Shown here: positions 1 through 7,154 of the stretch, piece by piece
Numbering within the stretch: position 1 is the stretch's first letter
How the letters are laid out: the number at the start of each line of letters is the position of its first letter
Source: Streptomyces natalensis ATCC 27448
Lineage (GTDB): Bacteria; Actinomycetota; Actinomycetes; Streptomycetales; Streptomycetaceae
Assembly: GCF_000935125.1 (NCBI RefSeq)
Contig: NZ_JRKI01000063.1
Location: forward strand, 62,001 to 126,000
DNA: 64,000 nucleotides
Direction: 5' to 3'
Notes under the pieces: model-generated
Database searches by the model: none
The model's input: only the letters and a program-made list of their open reading frames with translations
Told to the model about the DNA's origin: nothing
Made by a program: the position numbers and the translations under genes

Positions 1-838
1 ACCCATACTGAAGATCAGCCGCTCGGCCCTCGAACTCCTCCAGAAGGCCCTGTGGTGGGTCATCCGCCTCGCCCCGATCGGCACCGTCGGCCTCATCGGC
101 AACGCCATCGCCACCTACGGCTGGAACCTGATCGGCAAGTACGCGACCTTCACCGTCGACGTCTACCTCGGCTGCGCCCTCGTCCTCTTCGGCGTCTACC
201 CGCTGCTGCTCTCGACCGTCGCCAAGGTCAACCCGCTCCAGTTCTTCCGCGGCGCCTGGCCCGCCATCCAGCTGGCCTTCGTCTCCCGCTCCTCGGTCGG
301 CACCATGCCGGTCACCCAGAAGGTCACCGAACGCCTCGGCGTACCGCGCGAGTACGCCTCCTTCGCGGTGCCGTTCGGCTCGACGACCAAGATGGACGGC
401 TGCGCCTCGATCTACCCAGCCATCGCCGCGATCTTCATCGCCCAGATCTTCGACGTCCACCTCAGCATCGCCGACTACGTCCTGATCGCCTTCGTCTCGG
501 TCATCGGCTCCGCCGCCACCGCGGGCCTGACGGGCGCCACGGTCATGCTGACCCTGACCCTCTCCACCCTGGGCCTGCCCCTGGAGGGCGTCGGCCTGCT
601 GATGGCCATCGACCCGATCCTGGACATGATGCGGACGGCTACGAACGTTGCCGGCCAATCAGTCATCCCCATCCTGGTCTCGGCCAGGGAGAAGATCCTC
701 GACCGCGAGGCGTTCGCCCGCGCGACCAGCATCCGCATCGGCGAGACCGAGCCGACCGAGCTGTCCGAGCCGACCGAATCGACCGAGCCGTCCGAGCAGA
801 ACGCGACGACGGCCCCGGTTCCCGTGGCTGCGGGCTGA
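1..838 (+). CDS. SDF-family dicarboxylate/amino acid:cation symporter, 3' part
   Basis: This is the C-terminal part (about 278 residues) of a sodium or proton:dicarboxylate symporter of the SDF (DctA/GltP) family. The 5' end lies outside the window and the open frame starts at base 2. It would import C4-dicarboxylates or acidic amino acids across the membrane. Visible are several hydrophobic helices, the SxGT-type segment SSVGTMPVT, and KMDGCA at about bases 388-405, where the family usually has NMDGT. A later DPILDMMRTATNVAG segment fits the substrate- and cation-binding TM8 region. The last 35 or so residues are a hydrophilic tail with repeated EPTE/EPSE units, probably cytoplasmic and disordered. 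A strong terminator follows. The family call is firm; the substrate is inferred. Confidence 0.88.
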   Translation, partial: PILKISRSALELLQKALWWVIRLAPIGTVGLIGNAIATYGWNLIGKYATFTVDVYLGCALVLFGVYPLLLSTVAKVNPLQFFRGAWPAIQLAFVSRSSVGTMPVTQKVTERLGVPREYASFAVPFGSTTKMDGCASIYPAIAAIFIAQIFDVHLSIADYVLIAFVSVIGSAATAGLTGATVMLTLTLSTLGLPLEGVGLLMAIDPILDMMRTATNVAGQSVIPILVSAREKILDREAFARATSIRIGETEPTELSEPTESTEPSEQNATTAPVPVAAG

Positions 839-877
839 CCGAGCCGGCGGTTACGGACGCCGCGACGCGCACAGGTG

Positions 878-908
878 ACGGGCCCCAGTCTTGTTGGCTG
901 GGGCCCGT
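878..908 (+). terminator. Intrinsic terminator after the symporter gene
   Basis: A perfect 11-bp inverted repeat (ACGGGCCCCAG / CTGGGGCCCGT) with a 9-nt T-rich loop lies 40 bases after the symporter stop. There is no long U tract, as is usual in Streptomyces. Confidence 0.8.
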
Positions 909-1020
909 CGCCGTCTGGGTGGCCGATTTGCAGCGCCGGTGCCGTCTCGCTACGGCCAGGTCCGTACTGTGCGAGTGAGCTTCCGGTGCTATTGATCAAA
1001 ACGGGGGGGGCAAGGGCGAG

Positions 1021-1281
1021 ATGTGGTCAGGCACACACGATGGCTACTTCGAAGAGACCGCACGGATGATCGCCGAGGAGTTGCACCGACGCCGCTCCAG
1101 GCAGCGTGCCAAGGCCGTCAAGTACAGCAGGGAGCAAGTGGAGCAAAGCCGCGCAATCGCCCATGAAACCGAGGCCGCCGAGCTGGAACGCCTCGCGGCC
1201 CTCGGGCAGATCCCGCTGGCTGAATACAAGGTCCGCGTGGCAGATCTGGAAGAAGACTCCGAGGACGGAATCGGACTGTAG
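1021..1281 (+). CDS. Small hypothetical protein (86 aa)
   Basis: No family is recognised. The product is charged and mostly helical. Residues 23-50 are rich in Arg, Lys and Glu, and the C-terminal 35 residues (LERLAALGQIPLAEYKVRV) have the spacing of a short helix-turn-helix hairpin, faintly like SHOCT-type C-terminal domains; that likeness is weak. ATG 1021 is preceded by AAGGGCGAG. A 14-bp tandem duplication begins inside the last codons and includes the stop codon. The gene stands alone between two plus-strand genes. Confidence 0.5.
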   Translation: MWSGTHDGYFEETARMIAEELHRRRSRQRAKAVKYSREQVEQSRAIAHETEAAELERLAALGQIPLAEYKVRVADLEEDSEDGIGL

Positions 1282-1297
1282 AAATCGGACTGTAGAA
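1270..1297. repeat. 14-bp perfect tandem duplication across a stop codon
   Basis: The unit ATCGGACTGTAGAA occurs at 1270-1283 and again at 1284-1297. The first copy contains the TAG stop of the preceding small gene, so the second copy repeats the end of the gene in non-coding DNA. Confidence 0.9.
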
Positions 1298-1453
1298 ACC
1301 GAACACACCGTGCGTCTCACCCGAAGGTGCCGCAAATCTCCGTCCGTTGGTCCGCGCTCATGCCCGCATCCCCGTCCCGCATCCCAGCCCCGGAGCCCCT
1401 CTCGCTAGGCTGCCTCCGCGCATAGTGGATCCGCATCGACTTTCGGGGGACTC

Positions 1454-2089
1454 GTGACCGCACCACCACCGCCGCCCGGCTCGTCCGGCCAGCCGCCGTA
1501 CGGCTTCCCGCCGCAACAGCCGAACTCGGGCCAGCCGTACGGGCAACCGGGCCAGCCGTACGACGCGTCGCCACCGCCGCCGCAATACGGTCAGCAGCCC
1601 GCATACGGCCAGTCGCAGCCCCCGGCGTACGGTCAGGGTCAGCAGTCCTACCCGCCGCCCCCGCCCGCACCCACGCCCCCGGCCGGTACCGGCAGCCGCT
1701 GGAACTTCGGCTGCGTCGGCTGGGGCATCGTCATCCTGTGCGTGCTCATCGTGGTCGGCCTGGTGGCGAAGTTCTTCTTCAGCGGCTCCAGCGACAGTCC
1801 GCGCTACGCCAAGGTCGGAGACTGTCTGCACGTCACCAGCACCGCCCCCGGCAGCGATGCGAACAAGACCGAGTGCTCCGATTCCAAGGCGAACTACACC
1901 GTCGCGAAGCGGTACGAGTACGACGGCGTGTTCAGCACCCGCACCTGCCAGGACGTTCCTGGCGCCTTCAGCTACCACGGCCGGTACTACAGGACGGTGC
2001 ACCACCACCGGGTCACGCACACCTACCTCCTGTGTCTCACCCCGCGTAACGGCACCTCGGGAAACCCGGCCCCGACCGGACAGCCCTGA
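1454..2089 (+). CDS. Proline-rich membrane-anchored protein with a Cys-containing extracellular domain
   Basis: The protein has 211 residues and starts at GTG 1454, four bases after GGGGA. Residues 1-80 are a Pro/Gln/Tyr/Gly-rich cytoplasmic stretch with repeated GQPYG/PAYGQ units. Residues about 85-108 form one transmembrane helix (GWGIVILCVLIVVGLVAKFF). The outer domain of about 100 residues has four cysteines (GDCLHV, TECSD, RTCQD, LLCLT), which suggests two disulfides. This layout matches the LppU/SCO3897-type proteins of Streptomyces. The function is unknown. The stop codon lies inside the first unit of a tandem repeat. Confidence 0.8.
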   Translation: MTAPPPPPGSSGQPPYGFPPQQPNSGQPYGQPGQPYDASPPPPQYGQQPAYGQSQPPAYGQGQQSYPPPPPAPTPPAGTGSRWNFGCVGWGIVILCVLIVVGLVAKFFFSGSSDSPRYAKVGDCLHVTSTAPGSDANKTECSDSKANYTVAKRYEYDGVFSTRTCQDVPGAFSYHGRYYRTVHHHRVTHTYLLCLTPRNGTSGNPAPTGQP

Positions 2090-2156
2090 TCACGGACCAC
2101 TGATCACGGACCACGGACCACGGACCACGGACCAATGATCACGGACCACTGACCAC
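2087..2156. repeat. Tandem repeat array of GGACCAC and TGATCACGGACCAC units
   Basis: TGATCACGGACCAC is repeated perfectly at 2087-2100 and 2101-2114. It is followed by further GGACCAC heptamers and one more TGATCACGGACCAC-like unit. The first unit begins with the TGA stop of the upstream gene. A degenerate array of the opposite sense lies at 3161-3214, on the other side of the hydrolase gene. Confidence 0.85.
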
Positions 2157-2164
2157 ACGAACGG

Positions 2165-2209
2165 CGCCCCCGCAGCCAGTACGTCCCGTACGGATCGGCT
2201 GCGGGGGCG
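2165..2209. terminator. Bidirectional terminator between convergent genes
   Basis: CGCCCCCGCAGCC at 2165-2177 pairs perfectly with GGCTGCGGGGGCG at 2197-2209. The loop holds a further small CGTAC/GTACG palindrome. It lies between the plus-strand membrane protein gene and the minus-strand hydrolase gene and can serve both. Confidence 0.8.
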
Positions 2210-2260
2210 TCGGCGTTGTCCGGGGCCGGTCGCTACGCGGTGGGGGCCAGGCGGTGGCGG

Positions 2261-3151
2261 CTACGCGGTGGTGGGCGGCAGCGCGCCCGTATGCCGCAGG
2301 ATCGCCGTGGTGAGCGGGGTGTGGACGGCCGGCGGGAGGGCGTGGCCCATGCCCGGGATCTCGACGAGGCGGGCGTTGCCGACGGACTGGGCCAGGTGCT
2401 GGGGGTGCGGGGGCGGGAAGACCGGCTCGGCGGGGGCGGCGATGACGAGGGTGGGCACCTCGTTCCCGGCGAGCGCGTCGGTGCGGAGCATGCCGCTGTG
2501 GTCGGCGCGGCCGTGCGCGGTGCCGACGCGGTGGTGGCCGGTGTGCTCGATGACGCGGTGTTCGAGGGCGCGGTAGAAGTCGGCGTCGAAGGGGAGTTGG
2601 TCACCGGCGAGTACCCGCCACTGTGCGATACGGCGTTCCACCTCGGCCTCCGGCCCGTGGTCCTCGACGGGGCGGGCCCACATCTCCAGGACCTCGGGCG
2701 CGATCCCGGGGAGCTCGTCGACGGGGACCGTCGTGCCGTCGGGGCGGGTGTAGGGGGTGGTGCTGAGGGCGCTGGTGCCCATGAGGGTGGCGCTGATCCA
2801 CCGGTCGGGGTGGTCGGCGAGCGCCAACTGGGCAAGCATGCCGCCGAGCGACAGCCCGACGATGTGCGCTCGCTCGATGCCCAGCCCGTCCAGGACGGCG
2901 ACGACGTCCTCGGCGAGATCGGCGATCCGGTACGGCCGTTCCTCGAACGGCCTGCTGGAGCGGCCGGTGTCGCGGTGGTCGTAACGGATGACCCGGTGGT
3001 GCGCGGCGAGCATGTCCACCAGCGGCTCCGGCCAGCCGACGCCGGTCGCCTGGGCGCCCATGACCAGCAACAACGGAGGCGTGTCGGCGGACCCGCGCTG
3101 CTCGGTCCACAGGCGGATGCCGGGGGTGGAGGCTTCGATGAATTGCTGCAC
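2261..3151 (-). CDS. Alpha/beta hydrolase
   Basis: The product of 296 residues has the alpha/beta hydrolase fold. It shows an oxyanion-region strand (LLLVMGAQATG), the YDHRDTGRSS segment after the second strand, the nucleophile elbow GLSLGG, and a C-terminal GMGHALP that supplies the catalytic His. This is the pattern of the Streptomyces esterase/DhmA-like group with a D-R-D-x-G motif. GTG 3151 is chosen because CAGGAC lies 6-7 bases upstream and homologous folds begin here; the frame is open further upstream but runs through repeat DNA. It diverges from the TetR gene at 3346, and the TetR-type operator at 3297-3310 could affect it too. The substrate is unknown. Confidence 0.82.
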   Translation of the reverse strand: MQQFIEASTPGIRLWTEQRGSADTPPLLLVMGAQATGVGWPEPLVDMLAAHHRVIRYDHRDTGRSSRPFEERPYRIADLAEDVVAVLDGLGIERAHIVGLSLGGMLAQLALADHPDRWISATLMGTSALSTTPYTRPDGTTVPVDELPGIAPEVLEMWARPVEDHGPEAEVERRIAQWRVLAGDQLPFDADFYRALEHRVIEHTGHHRVGTAHGRADHSGMLRTDALAGNEVPTLVIAAPAEPVFPPPHPQHLAQSVGNARLVEIPGMGHALPPAVHTPLTTAILRHTGALPPTTA

Positions 3152-3160
3152 GGCCGTCCT

Positions 3161-3214
3161 GTCGGTAGTCGGTGGTCGGTAGTCGGGGGGCGGTAGGCGG
3201 TAAGCAGTGGTCCG
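3161..3214. repeat. Degenerate GTCGGTAGTC/GGTGGTC repeat array
   Basis: GTCGGTAGTCGGTGGTCGGTAGTC followed by CGGTAGGCGGTAAGCAGTGGTC lies directly upstream of the hydrolase start. Read on the other strand it resembles the GGACCAC array at 2087-2156, so the hydrolase gene is flanked by related simple repeats. Confidence 0.6.
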
Positions 3215-3296
3215 GGGACCGCGCGACGAGACGTATCGTCTCGTTGATCGCGAAGTCCTGTCAAGAAATCGGGGACGGAGGGCGAAGATCGTAAAC

Positions 3297-3310
3297 TTAC
3301 TGGGCAGTAA
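3297..3310. promoter_or_regulatory. Probable TetR operator, copy 1 (TTACT-N4-AGTAA)
   Basis: TTACTGGGCAGTAA is an inverted repeat with 5-bp arms in an AT-rich patch of otherwise GC-rich DNA, 36 bases before the TetR start. The same arms recur at 4087-4100 in front of the acyl-CoA ligase gene. Confidence 0.75.
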
Positions 3311-3345
3311 ATGCGCTAAAGGGGCGGGACGGAGGGACATTCGGC

Positions 3346-4014
3346 ATGGGTGCCGTGAAGAGCAAGCGGGTGCCGCGGGCGGTCCGGGAGCAGCAGATGC
3401 TGGACGCGGCGGTGCGCACCTTTGCCCGGCGCGGCTACCGGGCGGCCTCGATGGACGAGATCGCCGAGGGCGCGGGGGTGTCCAAGCCGTTGGTCTACCT
3501 CTATCTGAACTCCAAGGACGAGCTGTTCAGCGCCGTCATCCGGCGGGAGGCGGCCGCGTTGGTGGCCGCCGTGACCGCGGCCGTCGAGCTGGAGGCGCCG
3601 GCCGACCGGCAGCTGTGGAGCGGGCTGACGGGTTTCTTCGCGCACACCGCCGCGTACCCGGACGGCTGGGCCGTACTGCATCAGCAGGCCCGCACGCACG
3701 GTGAGCCGTTCGCGCTCGAAGTGGCCGCGATGCGCGCCGAGATCGTGGAGTTCGTGACGGATCTGATCGGCGCGGCCGCCAAGGAGGCGGGCTGTGTCGG
3801 GGAATTGGCCGACCGCGAGGTGGCGGGTCTCGGCCATGCGCTGGTCGGTGCGGCCGAATCGCTCGCCGAGTGGGCCAACTCCGCCGCGGCGACCGACGTT
3901 TACGGGGGAGAGGTGCGGCCTTCGGCCAAGGACACGGCGGCCACGCTGATGAACCTCGCCTGGGCCGGCCTCGGTCGGATGACGGAGGGCGAACGGTGGT
4001 CCCCGGGCGGCTGA
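3346..4014 (+). CDS. TetR-family transcriptional regulator
   Basis: The protein has 222 residues. Residues about 12-58 form the N-terminal HTH domain (EQQMLDAAVRTFARRGYRAASMDEIAEGAGVS and KPLVYLYLNSKDELFSAVI, the usual recognition helix and following helix). The rest is an all-helical ligand-binding domain that is not conserved enough to name its ligand. ATG 3346 follows GGAGGG at good spacing. An operator-like repeat precedes the gene, and an equal repeat follows it before the fatty acyl-CoA ligase. It is therefore inferred to repress itself and the ligase, probably with an acyl-CoA or fatty acid as inducer, as known for FadR/PsrA-type TetR proteins. Confidence 0.9.
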   Translation: MGAVKSKRVPRAVREQQMLDAAVRTFARRGYRAASMDEIAEGAGVSKPLVYLYLNSKDELFSAVIRREAAALVAAVTAAVELEAPADRQLWSGLTGFFAHTAAYPDGWAVLHQQARTHGEPFALEVAAMRAEIVEFVTDLIGAAAKEAGCVGELADREVAGLGHALVGAAESLAEWANSAAATDVYGGEVRPSAKDTAATLMNLAWAGLGRMTEGERWSPGG

Positions 4015-4086
4015 TCCCTTCCCCGGGACGGGTATCGAACGAAGGCGGCGCTCGGGGATTGGCCAACTCCTGGTCCTCGCGTAAAT

Positions 4087-4100
4087 TTACTTCGAAGTAA
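4087..4100. promoter_or_regulatory. Probable TetR operator, copy 2 (perfect palindrome)
   Basis: TTACTTCGAAGTAA is a perfect 14-bp palindrome with the same arms as the site at 3297-3310. It lies 154 bases before the acyl-CoA ligase start and 72 bases after the TetR stop. Confidence 0.78.
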
Positions 4101-4254
4101 GGTTACTGGTGGGTCAGGGGGTTCCCCCGGGCTGCCGCCCTGCCCTTCCCGCGCGCCCCGCTCCCACCACACCCCCCGCGCCCCTTTCACACCAGAACGC
4201 GCCGTCAGTTCGCCGATTTCACACACGAAATACGGAAGACATGAGGAGCCGCTC

Positions 4255-6195
4255 GTGTTCAGCAAGGAAAGCGCCGCCTCCGCCACGCCCCCCGCCACCG
4301 CCGCCGCGCCCGGAGCCCCCGCTCTCGTGGAACCGCAGAAGGCCCTCCACGACGGCACCGTGCGCGAGGTCTTCGTCCCCGCCCTCGCCCCGCCCGTCCG
4401 CGGCGGCTCCCTCGGCGACCTCCCCTTCGTCAACGCCGCCGAGGCCCCCGCCGACATCGTCCTGGCCCGTAAGCAGCCCAGCGGCGCCTGGCGGGACATC
4501 ACCGCCGCGGAATTCGCCGCGGAGGTACGGGCGGTGGCCAAGGGGCTGATAGCGAACGGCCTTTTCCCCGGTGACCGGCTCGCCATCATGGCCCGTACGA
4601 CCTATGAATGGACGCTGATCGACTTCGCCGCCTGGGCAGTCGGCCTGGTCACCGTCCCCCTTTACCCGACCTCCTCCGCCCACCAGGCCCGGTGGATCCT
4701 GCACGACTCCGGAGCCCGCGCCTGCGTGGTGGAAGACGTCGAGGAAACCCGCCTGATCAGCGGCATCCGCGGCGGACTCCCGGCCCTCGACCACCTCTGG
4801 CAGTTCAACACCGGCGCCGTCTCCCAGCTCGTCGCCGCCGGCCGCGACCTCCCGGACGACATCGTCGACGAACGCCGCACCACCGTCGGCCCCGCCTCCC
4901 TCGCCACCCTCATCTACACCTCCGGCACCACCGGCCGCCCCAAAGGCTGCGTGCTCACCCACGCCAATTTCTTCGCCGAGGTCGACAACGCCGTCGCGCT
5001 CCTCCACCCGGTCTTCACGTCCGTCAGCGCGGAGCCCGCCTCCACCCTCCTCTTTCTGCCGCTCTCCCACGTCTTCGGCCGCATGGTCGCCATCGGCTGC
5101 CTCCGCGCCCGCGTCCGCCTCGGCCACGCCCCCAGCATCCAGACGGACGACCTGCTCGCCGACCTCGCCTCCTTCCAACCCACCTTCCTCCTGGCCATTC
5201 CCTACGTCCTGGAGAAGGTCTTCAACACCGGCCGCGCCATCGCCGAGAAAATGGGCCGCGCCGCCTCCTTCGACCGCGCCGCCCGGATAGCCCGCGCCTA
5301 CGGCGAAGCGGTCGAGGCCCAGGAGCACGGGCAGGGCCCCGGTCCCGGCGTCGCCCTCAAGGCCGCCCGCAAGCTCTACGACCCCCTGGTCTACCGCCGC
5401 ATACGGGCCGCGCTCGGCGGCAGGGTCCGCTATGCGATCTGCGGCGGCTCCCCCCTGGGCCACCGCCTCGCCGCCTTCTACTCCGGCGCCGGCATCGAGA
5501 TCTTCGAGGGCTACGGCCTGACGGAGACCACCGCCGCCGCCACCGTCACCCCGCCCCTGCGCCCCCGTATCGGCACGGTCGGCTGGCCCCTGCCCGGGAG
5601 CGGGGTCCGTATCGCCGACGACGGCGAGATCCTGCTCCGCGGCGGCCAGATCTTCACCGGCTACTGGGACGCGGCCCGCGGCGCCGCCGTCCCGATGACC
5701 GACCGGGACGGCTGGCTGCCCACGGGAGACCTGGGCGCCCTGGACGCCGACGGCTATCTGACGATCACCGGCCGCAAGAAGGAGATCATCGTCACCACGG
5801 GCGGCAAGAACGTCGCCCCCGCCCCCTTGGAGGACCGCCTCCGCTCCCACGCCCTGGTCGGCCAGTGCATGGTCATCGGTGACAATCGCCCGTACATCAC
5901 CGCCCTGATCACCCTCGACCCCGACGGTCTCTCCCACTGGCGTCAGATGACCAAGAAGCGGGACGTCCCGCTCGCGCAACTCGCCCACGACAAACAGCTC
6001 TTGACGGACATTCAGCACGCCGTCGACGACGCCAACAGCCTGGTCTCCCGCGCCGAGTCCATCCGCCGTTTCGCGGTCCTGCCGACGGAGTTCACCGAAT
6101 ACACCGGCCATCTCACCCCGTCCCTGAAGCTGCGGCGGTCGGCGGTCACCCGCGACTTCGCGCCCGAGATCGAGGCGCTGTATGCAAAGCCATGA
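4255..6195 (+). CDS. Long-chain fatty-acid--CoA ligase (FadD-like, AMP-binding)
   Basis: The enzyme has 646 residues and belongs to the adenylate-forming superfamily; it activates fatty acids to acyl-CoA through an acyl-AMP intermediate. Clear motifs are the P-loop YTSGTTGRPKG (about 220-230), YGLTETTAA (about 419-427), the TGDLG segment (about 489) and GRKKEIIVTTGGKNVAP (about 505-521), the last typical of bacterial long-chain ligases of the ACSBG/FadD15 type. GTG 4255 follows GAGGAG. The first 20 residues are Ala/Pro-rich and poorly conserved. It is preceded by the palindromic operator shared with the TetR gene. Confidence 0.92.
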   Translation: MFSKESAASATPPATAAAPGAPALVEPQKALHDGTVREVFVPALAPPVRGGSLGDLPFVNAAEAPADIVLARKQPSGAWRDITAAEFAAEVRAVAKGLIANGLFPGDRLAIMARTTYEWTLIDFAAWAVGLVTVPLYPTSSAHQARWILHDSGARACVVEDVEETRLISGIRGGLPALDHLWQFNTGAVSQLVAAGRDLPDDIVDERRTTVGPASLATLIYTSGTTGRPKGCVLTHANFFAEVDNAVALLHPVFTSVSAEPASTLLFLPLSHVFGRMVAIGCLRARVRLGHAPSIQTDDLLADLASFQPTFLLAIPYVLEKVFNTGRAIAEKMGRAASFDRAARIARAYGEAVEAQEHGQGPGPGVALKAARKLYDPLVYRRIRAALGGRVRYAICGGSPLGHRLAAFYSGAGIEIFEGYGLTETTAAATVTPPLRPRIGTVGWPLPGSGVRIADDGEILLRGGQIFTGYWDAARGAAVPMTDRDGWLPTGDLGALDADGYLTITGRKKEIIVTTGGKNVAPAPLEDRLRSHALVGQCMVIGDNRPYITALITLDPDGLSHWRQMTKKRDVPLAQLAHDKQLLTDIQHAVDDANSLVSRAESIRRFAVLPTEFTEYTGHLTPSLKLRRSAVTRDFAPEIEALYAKP

Positions 6196-6788
6196 CCCGT
6201 CGCCCTGCGGCCGGGCTCCGTCGCCCCCCGGCCGTCACCGCCGCCCGCCCCCGCCCGACGACCACCGGTTCAACCGCCGCACGCTCTCCTTCAGCGCGGC
6301 CCGCCGCCCGTAGTCGTCGCCCCGTTCCGCAGCCTTCCGTCGCTCTTCCCTTTTCTCTGCCGCTCCCCCTTCCTCCTTTTCGCTCACCACAGCGGCACCT
6401 CCACCTTCATCCGCCGCTCGCGCCGCAGCCGCCACTCCTCCTCGGTCAGCAAATACGGCCTGACCAGGCAACTGTCCTCGCCGCGCAGTGGAACCTCGGC
6501 GGGCCCACGGAACGTGCGCACCGGCGGCACCGAGCGGGCGGCGTGGCGCGGACCGGTGGCTGGGGTGCGGCTAACGGGCGCCCGATGCCCTCCACGAGCC
6601 GGAAGTAACCAACTCACTACCAAGAGCGAGATCCTTCGGATAAGATCAGACATGCTCGTCAACTTTCTTGGGGTTGATGGCCCTGCCCCCGGACTGGTCG
6701 CACGGTCGCGGGGGTGACTCAGGCTGTCGTTCAGAAATGGCTGCCCCTCTCCTATGGAGCCGGGGCGCTCGGCGCGTCAGACTGGAAC
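6196..6788. other. Region with no convincing gene apart from one small minus-strand candidate
   Basis: Bases 6196-6383 are C-rich with several overlapping short frames and no consistent coding signal. Bases 6384-6521 hold a possible small minus-strand gene, listed separately. Bases 6522-6788 include an AT-richer patch (about 6600-6680) that may contain promoters. No RNA gene is seen. Confidence 0.5.
6384..6521 (-). CDS. Possible small LVRPYL-type actinobacterial protein, perhaps truncated
   Basis: A GTG at 6521 opens a 45-residue frame containing RGEDSCLVRPYLLTEEEW. The core LVRPYL occurs in short Streptomyces proteins that sit near XRE/DUF397 loci, and the same core ends the protein at 59712-59954 in this window. 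Known members of this kind usually continue for 20-30 more residues; here the frame stops at 6384 after RRMKVEVPLW. It may be complete, truncated or frameshifted. No good ribosome-binding site was found. Confidence 0.35.
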   Translation of the reverse strand: MRTFRGPAEVPLRGEDSCLVRPYLLTEEEWRLRRERRMKVEVPLW

Positions 6789-6823
6789 CCCCGTGTCACC
6801 TCTGTGGGGGAGGTGGCACGGGG
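6789..6823 (-). terminator. Terminator of the small gene at 6828-7046
   Basis: CCCCGTGTCACCTC at 6789-6802 pairs with GAGGTGGCACGGGG at 6810-6823, 14 bp with a single T/G mismatch or wobble. It lies five bases after the minus-strand stop codon. Confidence 0.7.
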
Positions 6824-6827
6824 CCTC

Positions 6828-7046
6828 TCATTCCCCCGCGGCCTTACGCAGCGCGGTCGTCAGCTTGCGTGCCGTAGCGGTGTTGCAATTCCCGAGCGCG
6901 ATGAGCGAGAGGCGGTAGCTGCCCGCGTAGGCCGGCAATTCGGTCCCGAGCGACGGCAGCGTGATCCCGTTGGCCGCGAGCGCGGCGCGGAGGTCTTCGG
7001 TGCAATCGTCCACGTTGTCGTCGTGGTTACGGCTGTGCTCAAGCAT
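6828..7046 (-). CDS. Small conserved protein divergent from an XRE regulator (72 aa)
   Basis: The product is an acidic N-terminus followed by an all-helical body with the pattern RAALAANGITLPSLG and TARKLTTALRKAAG. Short proteins of this kind are common beside XRE/DUF5753 and DUF397 genes in Streptomyces; no function is established. ATG 7046 is chosen over ATG 7067 because AAGGAGG lies 8 bases before it and would be inside the longer frame. It shares a divergent promoter region with the regulator at 7155 and is followed by a hairpin terminator. Confidence 0.68.
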   Translation of the reverse strand: MLEHSRNHDDNVDDCTEDLRAALAANGITLPSLGTELPAYAGSYRLSLIALGNCNTATARKLTTALRKAAGE

Positions 7047-7067
7047 GGATGGCGCCTCCTTGCGCAT

Positions 7068-7127
7068 TGTGACGAACTGCTCACAGCGTGCCGTGGGGCG
7101 GCGTACCGTGGAAGGGATTTCCCCTTC
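7068..7127. promoter_or_regulatory. Divergent promoter region with two inverted repeats
   Basis: TGTGA-N8-TCACA spans 7068-7085, and GAAGGG-N5-CCCTTC spans 7111-7127, between the small minus-strand gene and the XRE regulator. Either could be an operator of the regulator. Neither matches the palindrome at the second XRE locus (60028-60043). Confidence 0.45.
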
Positions 7128-7154
7128 GGTGCAAGATCCGTGGAACGGTGAAAA

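Noticed and set aside
2233..3264. Alternative minus-strand frame in the hydrolase gene region
   Set aside because: Ser/Pro/Thr/Arg-rich low complexity; the true frame shows GLSLGG and the other hydrolase motifs.
4219..6111. A 630-codon minus-strand open frame opposite the acyl-CoA ligase
   Set aside because: It is the third-position GC shadow of the ligase gene; the protein is Gly/Ala/Glu low-complexity and matches no family, while the plus strand shows all ligase motifs.
6600..6830. A possible tRNA or small RNA gene in the AT-richer patch
   Set aside because: No cloverleaf with a TTCGA-type T-loop could be made; the only strong hairpin is the terminator of the small minus-strand gene.
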